12,092 nt of DNA, from the NCBI GenBank assembly GCA_040381195.1, contig JBEIHR010000059.1, forward strand, positions 1-12,092. The letters run 5' to 3'. Positions within the stretch are counted from its first letter, which is position 1, and every line of letters starts with the position of its first letter. This stretch comes from VGCC01 sp040381195. GTDB lineage: Bacteria > Actinomycetota > Actinomycetes > S36-B12. The position numbers were made by a program, and so were the translations under genes. Below the pieces are notes generated by a model, which did no database searches, was not told the origin of the DNA, and saw only the letters and a program-made list of their open reading frames with translations. This document shows, one piece after another, positions 6,627 to 12,092 of the stretch.

Positions 6627-6817
6627 TGCCCACCCTTTTGCACGAAGGACTTGACGAAATCCTCGGCGTTCTCTTCGAGGACCTCGTCGATCTCGTCGAG
6701 AATCGCGTCGACGTCGGCATCGAGCGCCGACGTGTCGATCTGGGAGGTGGGAACGTCCTCATCCTGTGTCGTCGGCGACTTGGCGGAACGTTTGCTCGTG
6801 CTCTCCTGGGCGGCCAT
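6623..6817 (-). CDS. pup: Pup, prokaryotic ubiquitin-like protein (Gly-Gly-Gln form)
   Basis: The 64-aa protein tag of the pathway, the same length as M. tuberculosis Pup. Seen: a polar, disordered N-terminal half (1-29) that ARC engages to start unfolding, a helical segment (about 30-51, Asp-Ala-Ile-Leu-Asp-Glu-Ile-Asp-Glu-Val-Leu-Glu-Glu-Asn) that binds the ARC coiled coil, and a C-terminal block ending Phe-Val-Gln-Lys-Gly-Gly-Gln. The terminal Gln means Pup must first be deamidated by Dop, encoded immediately before it. Lys61 matches the lysine used for self-pupylation in mycobacteria. The ATG at 6817 is 18 bp after the dop stop; it has no ribosome site, and TAGCCT ends 6 nt upstream, so pup probably heads its own leaderless transcript. 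prcB overlaps the last 4 nt. Confidence 0.98.
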   Translation of the reverse strand: MAAQESTSKRSAKSPTTQDEDVPTSQIDTSALDADVDAILDEIDEVLEENAEDFVKSFVQKGGQ

Positions 6818-6823
6818 GACAGA

Positions 6824-6829
6824 AGGCTA
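6824..6829 (-). promoter_or_regulatory. Predicted -10 element of a leaderless promoter, pup-prcB-prcA
   Basis: TAGCCT on the minus strand, then 6 nt, then the pup ATG, all within the 18-bp dop-pup gap. Unlike TAGGGT, this hexamer has no Shine-Dalgarno character, so it favours a promoter over a weak ribosome site. No -35 match is visible. Confidence 0.6.
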
Positions 6830-6835
6830 ACGGCA

Positions 6836-8362
6836 CTAGTCGGACCCGGCCTCCTCACCTTGGAGGAGACGGACCAGCGCCCCTGCGGTCGTTGCTCGAT
6901 CCAGGAGGTGCTCGACATGGGCCGCCGTCCCCCGGGTGGGCTCCATGGTGGGAACGCGCAGGAGGGTCTCGGCCTCGGGGAGGTCGAACACCACGGAATC
7001 CCAGGCTGCCGCTGCGATGTTGTCGGGATACCGGCGCATGCACTCCCCCCGGAAGAACGCTCGCGTGTCCCGGGGCGGATGTGCGATGGCATGCGCCACC
7101 TCGTCATCGGAGACCACTCGCGCGAGGGAGCCGCGTCGCTCGAGTTGATAGGCCAGGCCCTTCCCCGGGCGCATGTCCGAATACTGAAGATCGATAAGCG
7201 CCAGGCGAGAGTCACTCCACGAGAGACCGTCCCGACGGCGATATCCCTCCATCAGTGACAACTTTGCGCACCAGTCCACCGTGGATGCGGCCGCCGCACG
7301 GTCGTGTGTGAGCAACGCCAGGGTCCTCTCCCAGAGCACTAGGACATCCTTGGTCTGCGCGTCGATACCCAGGGGACCATCGCAGAATTTCCAGGCCGCC
7401 TCCAGGAAGACGCTCTGAATCTCCAGCGCTGTCAATGCCCGTCCGCGCTCCAATTCGACTCGGTGGCCCAGGTCGTAGTCGTAGGAGACCGCATGCATCT
7501 CACGCACGGGATGTGCCGGCATCAGGTCCATGATGTCCGGTACATCGGCCTCGATCATTGCGAGAACGATCGCTGTACTGCCCATCTTCAAGTACGTCGC
7601 AGTGTCACTGAGGTTGGCGTCACCGACGATCACGTGGAGTCTCCGGTAGCGCTCCGGATCCGCATGGGGCTCGTCACGTGTGTTGATGATGGGACGTTTC
7701 AGTGTGGTCTCGAGGCCCACTTCCACCTCGAAGAAATCCGCTCGCTGACTCATCTGGAATCCCACGGCAGAGCCATCCTGACCTCGGCCAAGACGCCCGG
7801 CTCCTGTGAAGACCTGCCGTGTGATGAAGAAGGGAATCAGCGCCGTTGCAATCGATGAAAAAGGAGTCTCCCGTCGCATGAGGTAGTTCTCATGACATCC
7901 GTATGAGACGCCCTTGTTGTCGGTGTTGTTCTTGTACAGGAGAAACTGCAACCCCGTCGCGGCATGTGCAAGTTGTGCTGCGCGATCCATGATCGCCGCA
8001 CCGGCGCGATCCCACAGAACAGCGTCCCGCGGATTGGTCACTTCCGGGCTGGAGTACTCCGGATGCGCATGATCGACGTACAACCGAGCGCCGTTGGTGA
8101 GAATCACATTGGCAAGCCCGAGGTCTTCATCGGTGAGCTGGCTGGGGTCCGCATCCGCGCGCGAGATATCGAACCCTCGGGCATCCCGCAGTGGCGACTC
8201 GAGCTCGTAGTCCCATCGGGGCCTGGTCGCGCCAACTGCACCCACCAGGGACGCGTAGGCGTTCACGATGTGACTCGATGCCACCATCGCGTTCATGGTG
8301 GGTTGACCTGTGACCGAGATCCCGTATTCGGTCTCAATCCCCATGATCCGATGGACGCTCAC
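6836..8362 (-). CDS. dop: Dop, Pup deamidase and depupylase
   Basis: Dop converts the C-terminal Gln of Pup to Glu, the form PafA can use, and also cleaves Pup from tagged proteins. It is a paralogue of PafA with the same fold. Here 508 aa, the usual length. Seen: Gly-Ile-Glu-Thr-Glu-Tyr-Gly (8-14), a Dop loop of about 35-40 residues near 44-80 that PafA lacks, Leu-Tyr-Val-Asp-His-Ala-His-Pro-Glu (94-102) with the catalytic Asp97, Lys-Asn-Asn-Thr-Asp-Asn-Lys-Gly, and Asn-Thr-Arg-Asp-Glu-Pro-His-Ala-Asp. The start is GTG at 8362, chosen because GGAGGG lies 6 nt upstream; Met7, just before Gly-Ile-Glu, is the alternative. It follows arc after 22 bp and appears to be co-transcribed with it. Confidence 0.97.
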   Translation of the reverse strand: MSVHRIMGIETEYGISVTGQPTMNAMVASSHIVNAYASLVGAVGATRPRWDYELESPLRDARGFDISRADADPSQLTDEDLGLANVILTNGARLYVDHAHPEYSSPEVTNPRDAVLWDRAGAAIMDRAAQLAHAATGLQFLLYKNNTDNKGVSYGCHENYLMRRETPFSSIATALIPFFITRQVFTGAGRLGRGQDGSAVGFQMSQRADFFEVEVGLETTLKRPIINTRDEPHADPERYRRLHVIVGDANLSDTATYLKMGSTAIVLAMIEADVPDIMDLMPAHPVREMHAVSYDYDLGHRVELERGRALTALEIQSVFLEAAWKFCDGPLGIDAQTKDVLVLWERTLALLTHDRAAAASTVDWCAKLSLMEGYRRRDGLSWSDSRLALIDLQYSDMRPGKGLAYQLERRGSLARVVSDDEVAHAIAHPPRDTRAFFRGECMRRYPDNIAAAAWDSVVFDLPEAETLLRVPTMEPTRGTAAHVEHLLDRATTAGALVRLLQGEEAGSD

Positions 8363-8368
8363 AATGCG

Positions 8369-8374
8369 CCCTCC
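8369..8374 (-). promoter_or_regulatory. Ribosome binding site of dop
   Basis: GGAGGG on the minus strand, 6 nt before the GTG at 8362. It decides in favour of this GTG over the ATG six codons downstream. Confidence 0.75.
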
Positions 8375-8384
8375 CGACGGGCGA

Positions 8385-10040
8385 TCACAGGTACTGGCCG
8401 GTATGCGACACGGTGTCGATGGACCTCCCCGCCTCCGCCCCCTTCTTCCCCTGGATCAGGGTGCGGATGAAGACGATTCGTTCACCCTTCTTGCCCGAGA
8501 TGCGCGCCCAGTCATCGGGGTTCGTGGTGTTGGGGAGGTCCTCGTTCTCACGGAATTCATCGATACACGCCTCGAGCAGGTGCTGAACTCGAATTCCCTT
8601 CTCACCCGTGTCGAGGAACGCCTTGATCGCACTCTTCTTAGCGCGGGCGACGATGTTCTCCAGCATGGCTCCGGAGTTGAAGTCCTTGAAGTACAGGATT
8701 TCCTTGTCGCCATTGGCGTATGTCACCTCGAGAAAGCGGTTGTCCTCACTCTCGGAATACATCTGCTCAACCGCACGCTGGATCATGTTCGCGCATGTAG
8801 CGCTCCGGTCATCACCGTTTTCTCGGATGTCCTCCGGGTGGAGTGGGACATCCGGTGTGAGGTACTTGGAAAGGATCTCCCGTGCACCCTCCGCATCAGG
8901 GCGCTGGATCTTGATCTTCACATCGAGCCGGCCGGGTCGGAGAATCGCAGGATCGATCATGTCCTCACGGTTCGAAGCGCCGATGACGATGACGTTCTCG
9001 AGGGTCTCCACACCGTCGATCTCGCTGAGCAACTGGGGAACGATCGTATTCTCAACGTCGCTGCTGACACCTGTCCCGCGTGTGCGGAAGAGGGAATCCA
9101 TCTCGTCGAAGAAGACGATCACGGGGAGACCCTCGGAGGCCTTCTCGCGTGCACGCTGGAAGACGAGACGAATATGGCGCTCTGTCTCGCCCACGTATTT
9201 GTTGAGGAGCTCGGGACCCTTGATGTTCAAGAAGAAGGATCGGGTTTCTTCCCGACCAGTGCGCTCGGCAACCTTGCGGGCCAGGGAGTTCGCCACTGCC
9301 TTGGCAATCAGCGTCTTCCCGCATCCGGGCGGTCCGTAGAGCAGGATTCCCTTTGGTGCCTTCAGCTGGTGTTCAGCGAACAAGTCGGCATGCAGGAAAG
9401 GCAACTCGACCGCGTCACGGATAGCCTCGATCTGATCCCGTAGGCCACCGATGTCCTCGTATTGGATGTTGGGAACCTCTTCGAGAATGAGTTCCTCGAC
9501 CTCAGCCTTGGGGACCCGCTCAATCGCATAGTTGCTCCGGATATCGCAGAGCAAGGCGTCTCCGGCGCGAAGTTGAACACCATTGAGGCTCCCAGCAAGT
9601 CGAACCACTCGCTCATCGTCGGTGTGGCCCACCACGAGCGCCCTGCCATCGCTGAGCCGCTCCTTCAGGGTGACGATCTCCCCCACCGACTCGAATTCCC
9701 GGACATCGACCACATTCATGGCTTCATTGACCACGAGTTCCTGGCCCGGGCGGAGTCCTTGCACGTCGATTGCCGGTGATGCCGTAACCCGCATCTTCCG
9801 ACCCGCAAGACTGATGTCAATCGTGTTGTCCTCGTGTCGACAGATGAAGGTTGCGTATCCATTCGGCGGTTGCGCCAATCGGTCGAGCTCCTGCTTGAGC
9901 GTGACGATCTGCTCGCGCGCCTCGCGGAGAGTGGAGATCAGGCGTGCATTGTGGTCGCGCTGAGCCGCCAACTCCCCACGCACGTGCGCAAGGGTCGTCT
10001 CCAACTCGTGCATCCGGCTGGCCGGTGTCTCGGCGCCCAT
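8385..10040 (-). CDS. arc: ARC/Mpa, proteasomal AAA ATPase
   Basis: A hexameric ring ATPase that captures pupylated proteins, unfolds them and feeds them into the 20S core. Here 551 aa. Seen: an N-terminal coiled coil (about 10-57) that binds Pup, a tandem OB-fold interdomain (about 60-175), and a AAA module with Walker A Gly-Pro-Pro-Gly-Cys-Gly-Lys-Thr (236-243), pore-loop Lys-Tyr-Val-Gly (281-284), Walker B Ile-Val-Phe-Phe-Asp-Glu (308-313) and Arg-Pro-Gly-Arg (368-371). The C-terminus ends Gly-Gln-Tyr-Leu, the motif that docks into the PrcA pockets. The ATG at 10040 has a long purine-rich ribosome site just upstream; Met10 is a weaker alternative. It lies 24 bp after trmI and 22 bp before dop. 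The same protein is called Mpa in mycobacteria. Confidence 0.98.
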   Translation of the reverse strand: MGAETPASRMHELETTLAHVRGELAAQRDHNARLISTLREAREQIVTLKQELDRLAQPPNGYATFICRHEDNTIDISLAGRKMRVTASPAIDVQGLRPGQELVVNEAMNVVDVREFESVGEIVTLKERLSDGRALVVGHTDDERVVRLAGSLNGVQLRAGDALLCDIRSNYAIERVPKAEVEELILEEVPNIQYEDIGGLRDQIEAIRDAVELPFLHADLFAEHQLKAPKGILLYGPPGCGKTLIAKAVANSLARKVAERTGREETRSFFLNIKGPELLNKYVGETERHIRLVFQRAREKASEGLPVIVFFDEMDSLFRTRGTGVSSDVENTIVPQLLSEIDGVETLENVIVIGASNREDMIDPAILRPGRLDVKIKIQRPDAEGAREILSKYLTPDVPLHPEDIRENGDDRSATCANMIQRAVEQMYSESEDNRFLEVTYANGDKEILYFKDFNSGAMLENIVARAKKSAIKAFLDTGEKGIRVQHLLEACIDEFRENEDLPNTTNPDDWARISGKKGERIVFIRTLIQGKKGAEAGRSIDTVSHTGQYL

Positions 10041-10044
10041 GGTG

Positions 10045-10056
10045 CTCCCTTCCTTT
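10045..10056 (-). promoter_or_regulatory. Ribosome binding site of arc
   Basis: Purine run AAAGGAAGGGAG on the minus strand, ending 4 nt before the arc ATG, in the 24-bp gap after trmI. It shows that arc uses Shine-Dalgarno initiation on the trmI message. Confidence 0.75.
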
Positions 10057-10064
10057 CTGCGACT

Positions 10065-11009
10065 CTAATCGCCAGTGGGCTCCATCGCCCCCGGACCCGA
10101 GTAGTCAGCTCCATACGCGCCGGGTGCTGGGCGACGATGCCGTCGGGGTGGAGCGGCGTGAGCGGCCATGCGACGCGTCGAGACGAGGAATCCCGTGTGT
10201 CCGTTCATTCGATGATCGGGTCGGACCGCCAGACCGTCGAGATGCCAGGTTCGGAGCATCAACTCTTCCGAGCGCGGCTCGACCCAGCGGTTGCTCATCC
10301 TCATCTCCTCCACCACCCGGGACATCTGGGTCGTGGTCGCGACGTACACCACGAGCGCCCCTCCGGGTTTCAGCAGGTGGTCCGCTGCCGGCAGGCACTC
10401 CCACGGGGCCAGCATGTCCAGGATGACGGCATCGACACTTTCCTCGGGCATCGCTGGGGCGAGATCCTGGAACGTGCCCACGCTGATCGACCACGTGCGT
10501 GGCATGCCCCCAAACCACCGTCGCACATTCTCTGTGGCGATCTCAGCGAAGTCCGCACGGGCTTCGAAGGACACGAGTTGCCCGTGGGATCCGGCCGCTC
10601 TGAGGAGATAGCAACTCAGCGCACCGGATCCTGCACCTGCCTCGATGATGGAGCTTCCGTCACCCACGTCGGCCAATGCAACGATTCGTGCCGCGTCCTT
10701 GGGGTACACGACTGCCGCGCCCCGAGGCATTCCGAGGACGAAATCGTCGAGGTGCGGTCGCATAACAAGGAATTCCACGTCCTTTGTGGACAGCACTGTG
10801 ATGCCCGGAGGCTGACCGATGAGGGAGTCGTGGTCAATCTGACCGCGATGGGTGTGCAGCGACCGACCCGACTCCAGCGTGATCGTGTACTTGTTCCCGC
10901 GCGGGTCGAGGAGGTGGACGATCTCACCCGCGCCCAGCCGTGGTCCGCGGTGCACGCGCGGGTCCACTGGATCGGATGGCGCAGCAGGATGACTGGGACG
11001 GCGCGCCAC
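10065..11009 (-). CDS. trmI: tRNA (adenine-N1)-methyltransferase, m1A58, TrmI
   Basis: Uses S-adenosylmethionine to methylate N1 of adenine 58 (and 57 in some family members) in the T-loop of tRNAs, stabilising their fold. Here 314 aa. Seen: an N-terminal beta domain (about 24-95), the SAM-binding motif Glu-Ala-Gly-Ala-Gly-Ser-Gly-Ala (123-130), Ser-Phe-Glu-Ala-Arg (147-151) at the end of strand 2, Leu-Asp-Met-Leu-Ala-Pro-Trp (197-203) with the catalytic Asp198, and His-Thr-Gly-Phe-Leu-Val (271-276). After about residue 281 there is an Arg/Pro-rich tail. The start is GTG at 11009, supported by TAGGGT ending 6 nt upstream; GTG at codon 15 is the alternative. trmI beside the proteasome ATPase gene is a conserved actinobacterial arrangement (Rv2118c in M. 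tuberculosis). Confidence 0.96.
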   Translation of the reverse strand: MARRPSHPAAPSDPVDPRVHRGPRLGAGEIVHLLDPRGNKYTITLESGRSLHTHRGQIDHDSLIGQPPGITVLSTKDVEFLVMRPHLDDFVLGMPRGAAVVYPKDAARIVALADVGDGSSIIEAGAGSGALSCYLLRAAGSHGQLVSFEARADFAEIATENVRRWFGGMPRTWSISVGTFQDLAPAMPEESVDAVILDMLAPWECLPAADHLLKPGGALVVYVATTTQMSRVVEEMRMSNRWVEPRSEELMLRTWHLDGLAVRPDHRMNGHTGFLVSTRRMAAHAAPPRRHRRPAPGAYGADYSGPGAMEPTGD

Positions 11010-11015
11010 CCCAGG

Positions 11016-11021
11016 ACCCTA
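11016..11021 (-). promoter_or_regulatory. Predicted -10 element of a leaderless promoter, trmI-arc-dop
   Basis: TAGGGT on the minus strand, then 6 nt, then the trmI GTG at 11009. It forms an exact inverted repeat with the -10 of the divergent nuclease gene, 8 bp away. Confidence 0.65.
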
Positions 11022-11029
11022 TCCGTCAC

Positions 11030-11035
11030 TAGGGT
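11030..11035 (+). promoter_or_regulatory. Predicted -10 element of a leaderless promoter, RecB-like gene
   Basis: TAGGGT on the plus strand, then 6 nt, then ATG at 11042. It mirrors the trmI element. The whole gap between the two divergent genes is 32 bp, so polymerase footprints on the two promoters must overlap. Confidence 0.65.
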
Positions 11036-11041
11036 GCCCGA

Positions 11042-11914
11042 ATGGCTGCGCGCACCCCGAAGGACATCGGGTTCCCGCAATCGCTGTCACCCTCACGCGC
11101 ACAGGACTTCCAGAACTGCCCGCTGCTCTTTCGATTGAGGTCGATCGATCGGCTTCCTGAAGCCCCGTCCCCGGCGGCTATCCGTGGAACCCTGGTGCAT
11201 TCCGCCCTCGAGGAGTTGATGGATCGACCCCCGGCAGAGCGCTCGATCGAGCTGACGCGTGATCTGCTTCGGGAGGCTCTTATCGCGCTGAAAGAGACGG
11301 AATCGGTTGCGTACGACGCACTCGCCGAGGGACTCCCGGGTGACCTCGCGGCCGAGCAGCTCAGTCAGGCGATCCTTCGTCCCCTCTATCCGCTACTTGA
11401 TACCTACTTCGCCCTCGAAGATCCACGACGCATCACCCCGCACGCGCGTGAAATGGCCATCAGCGCGGAGTTGGAACCCGGTTTCGTGGGGCGCGGCTTC
11501 ATCGACCGCGTCGAGATCGCTCCGGATGGACGGGTTCGCATCGTCGATTACAAGACGGGTCGAGCGCCGGGGCCACGGTTTGAGGGCAAAGCCATGTTCC
11601 AGATGCGCTTCTATGCATTGATGTGGTGGCGCACCACGGGAACCATTCCCAGCATGCTCCAGCTCATGTACCTCGGGGATGGGCAGACTCTGCGGTTGGA
11701 GCCGACCGAGGGACAACTCCTGGCCACAGAGGCCGCGATCCTGGCGATCCGGGACGCAATTCGGACAGCGGTGGACGAGGGGTTCGAGCCCCGGCCATCG
11801 AAACTATGCGAGTGGTGCTCATTTCAGGAGTTCTGCCCGGCGTTCGACGGGTCTCCTCCCCCATTCCCCGGGGTCGAGAGCGTCCGCGAGGGAAGCGGCC
11901 GGGATCACGTCTGA
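11042..11914 (+). CDS. RecB/Cas4-family PD-(D/E)XK nuclease with predicted Fe-S cluster
   Basis: A predicted DNA exonuclease of the RecB/Cas4 group (290 aa); its role in actinobacteria is not known. Seen: Ser-Pro-Ser-Arg-Ala-Gln-Asp-Phe-Gln-Asn-Cys-Pro near the start, His53 in Arg-Gly-Thr-Leu-Val-His (active-site motif I), Gly-Phe-Ile-Asp-Arg-Val-Glu with Asp155, Ile-Val-Asp-Tyr-Lys-Thr-Gly with Asp169 and Lys171, and the Gln187-x3-Tyr191 motif. Cys26 plus Cys256, Cys259 and Cys265 are spaced as in the Cas4/AddB iron-sulphur fold. All the expected catalytic residues are present, so it should be active. It is divergent from trmI, as Rv2119 is in M. tuberculosis. There is no helicase domain and no CRISPR gene in view. 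Its TGA abuts the metH stop on the other strand. Confidence 0.9.
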   Translation: MAARTPKDIGFPQSLSPSRAQDFQNCPLLFRLRSIDRLPEAPSPAAIRGTLVHSALEELMDRPPAERSIELTRDLLREALIALKETESVAYDALAEGLPGDLAAEQLSQAILRPLYPLLDTYFALEDPRRITPHAREMAISAELEPGFVGRGFIDRVEIAPDGRVRIVDYKTGRAPGPRFEGKAMFQMRFYALMWWRTTGTIPSMLQLMYLGDGQTLRLEPTEGQLLATEAAILAIRDAIRTAVDEGFEPRPSKLCEWCSFQEFCPAFDGSPPPFPGVESVREGSGRDHV

Positions 11915-11917
11915 TCA
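11912..11917. other. Shared palindrome TGATCA holding the stop codons of two convergent genes
   Basis: TGA (11912-11914) ends the RecB-like gene on the plus strand; TCA (11915-11917) is the TGA stop of metH on the minus strand. The two coding regions meet with no spacer and no overlap, so any terminator for either must lie inside the other gene. Confidence 0.9.
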
Positions 11918-12092
11918 CACTGCGTTGAAGTACTTCGCCTCTGGATGGTGGACGATTATCGCGCTTGTCGACTGCTCAGGATGGATCTGGAACTCCTCGG
12001 AGAGTTCTACTCCGATGCGCTCGGGCTTCAGGAGCTCGAAGAGCCCCACCTGGAGCTCAAGGTCTGGGCACGCGGGGTACCCGAATGAGTAG
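11915..12092 (-). CDS. metH: MetH, cobalamin-dependent methionine synthase, C-terminal end only
   Basis: The last 58 codons and stop of methionine synthase; the rest lies beyond the right edge. MetH transfers a methyl group from methyltetrahydrofolate to homocysteine through cobalamin. The visible part belongs to the C-terminal activation domain, which binds S-adenosylmethionine for reductive reactivation. Seen: Phe-Gly-Tyr-Pro-Ala-Cys-Pro-Asp, the SAM-binding signature, then Leu-Leu-Lys-Pro-Glu-Arg-Ile-Gly-Val, Leu-Ser-Glu-Glu-Phe-Gln, His-Pro-Glu-Gln-Ser-Thr-Ser-Ala and the end His-His-Pro-Glu-Ala-Lys-Tyr-Phe-Asn-Ala-Val. This short ending is the actinobacterial type; the E. coli protein continues further. 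A separate activation-domain protein cannot be excluded from this fragment, but full-length MetH is the usual form. Confidence 0.93.
   Translation of the reverse strand, partial: YSFGYPACPDLELQVGLFELLKPERIGVELSEEFQIHPEQSTSAIIVHHPEAKYFNAV

Noticed and set aside
8310..9443. Plus-strand open frame of 377 codons opposite dop and arc
   Set aside because: It lies antisense to the arc AAA domain, one of the best conserved parts of the window; no ribosome site and no family resemblance.
8385..10040. Cdc48/FtsH-type AAA protein instead of ARC
   Set aside because: A single AAA domain, the coiled coil plus OB region, the Gly-Gln-Tyr-Leu ending and the position beside dop all fit ARC/Mpa.
9834..11138. 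Long plus-strand open frame of 434 codons opposite arc and trmI
   Set aside because: It runs antisense to two clear genes and into a third, has an Arg/His/Ser-rich sequence with no recognisable domain, and is the kind of frame left open by biased third positions.
11042..11914. CRISPR association of the Cas4-like gene
   Set aside because: No repeats, no other cas genes and a conserved housekeeping neighbour; the RecB-family reading without CRISPR is safer.
11860..11960. Bidirectional terminator at the nuclease/metH junction
   Set aside because: Short palindromes exist (CCCCGGGG, TGATCA) but there is no stem of useful length followed by a T-run on either strand.

Overview
This window is the Pup-proteasome locus of an actinobacterium. 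The phylum call rests on the complete set of Pup, Dop, PafA, the ARC/Mpa ATPase, PrcA/PrcB and PafB/PafC, all in the gene order known from mycobacteria and other actinobacteria. It also fits the high GC (about 60% by eye), the frequent GTG starts and the leaderless-type promoters. The order or genus cannot be fixed from this stretch. Calling the ATPase ARC rather than Mpa follows its use outside Mycobacterium. I do not see a new enzyme system. The gene content is a well-known set, and the most notable signal is in the gene starts.

Layout from right to left on the minus strand: trmI (tRNA m1A58 methyltransferase), arc, dop | pup, prcB, prcA | pafA | FKBP lipoprotein, cytoplasmic FKBP, pafB, pafC, tatA, tatC (cut by the left edge). 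At the right end a RecB/Cas4-like PD-(D/E)XK nuclease lies on the plus strand, divergent from trmI. It converges with the last 58 codons of metH, which enters on the minus strand. The DNA is almost entirely coding: the longest gap is 50 bp and there is no intergenic stretch near 300 bp. I see no RNA genes, mobile elements or CRISPR.

How the genes work together: Dop deamidates the C-terminal Gln of Pup (Gly-Gly-Gln) to Glu. PafA then joins that Glu to lysines of target proteins. ARC, a hexameric AAA ATPase ending in Gly-Gln-Tyr-Leu, unfolds pupylated targets and passes them into the PrcA/PrcB 20S core. Dop can also remove Pup. PafB and PafC are paired WYL regulators of the DNA-damage response. 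The FKBP, Tat, TrmI and MetH genes are neighbours rather than known members of the pathway.

Regulatory reading: five genes (recB-like, trmI, pup, pafA, FKBP lipoprotein) each have a TANNNT hexamer (TAG[G/C][G/C]T) ending exactly 6 nt before the start codon. This is the arrangement expected for leaderless mRNAs. None of the nine other genes with a visible start has TANNNT at that position, and most have a Shine-Dalgarno sequence or an overlapping stop/start. The five sites divide the locus into transcription units: trmI-arc-dop, pup-prcB-prcA, pafA, FKBP-FKBP-pafB-pafC(-tatA-tatC), and the plus-strand nuclease.
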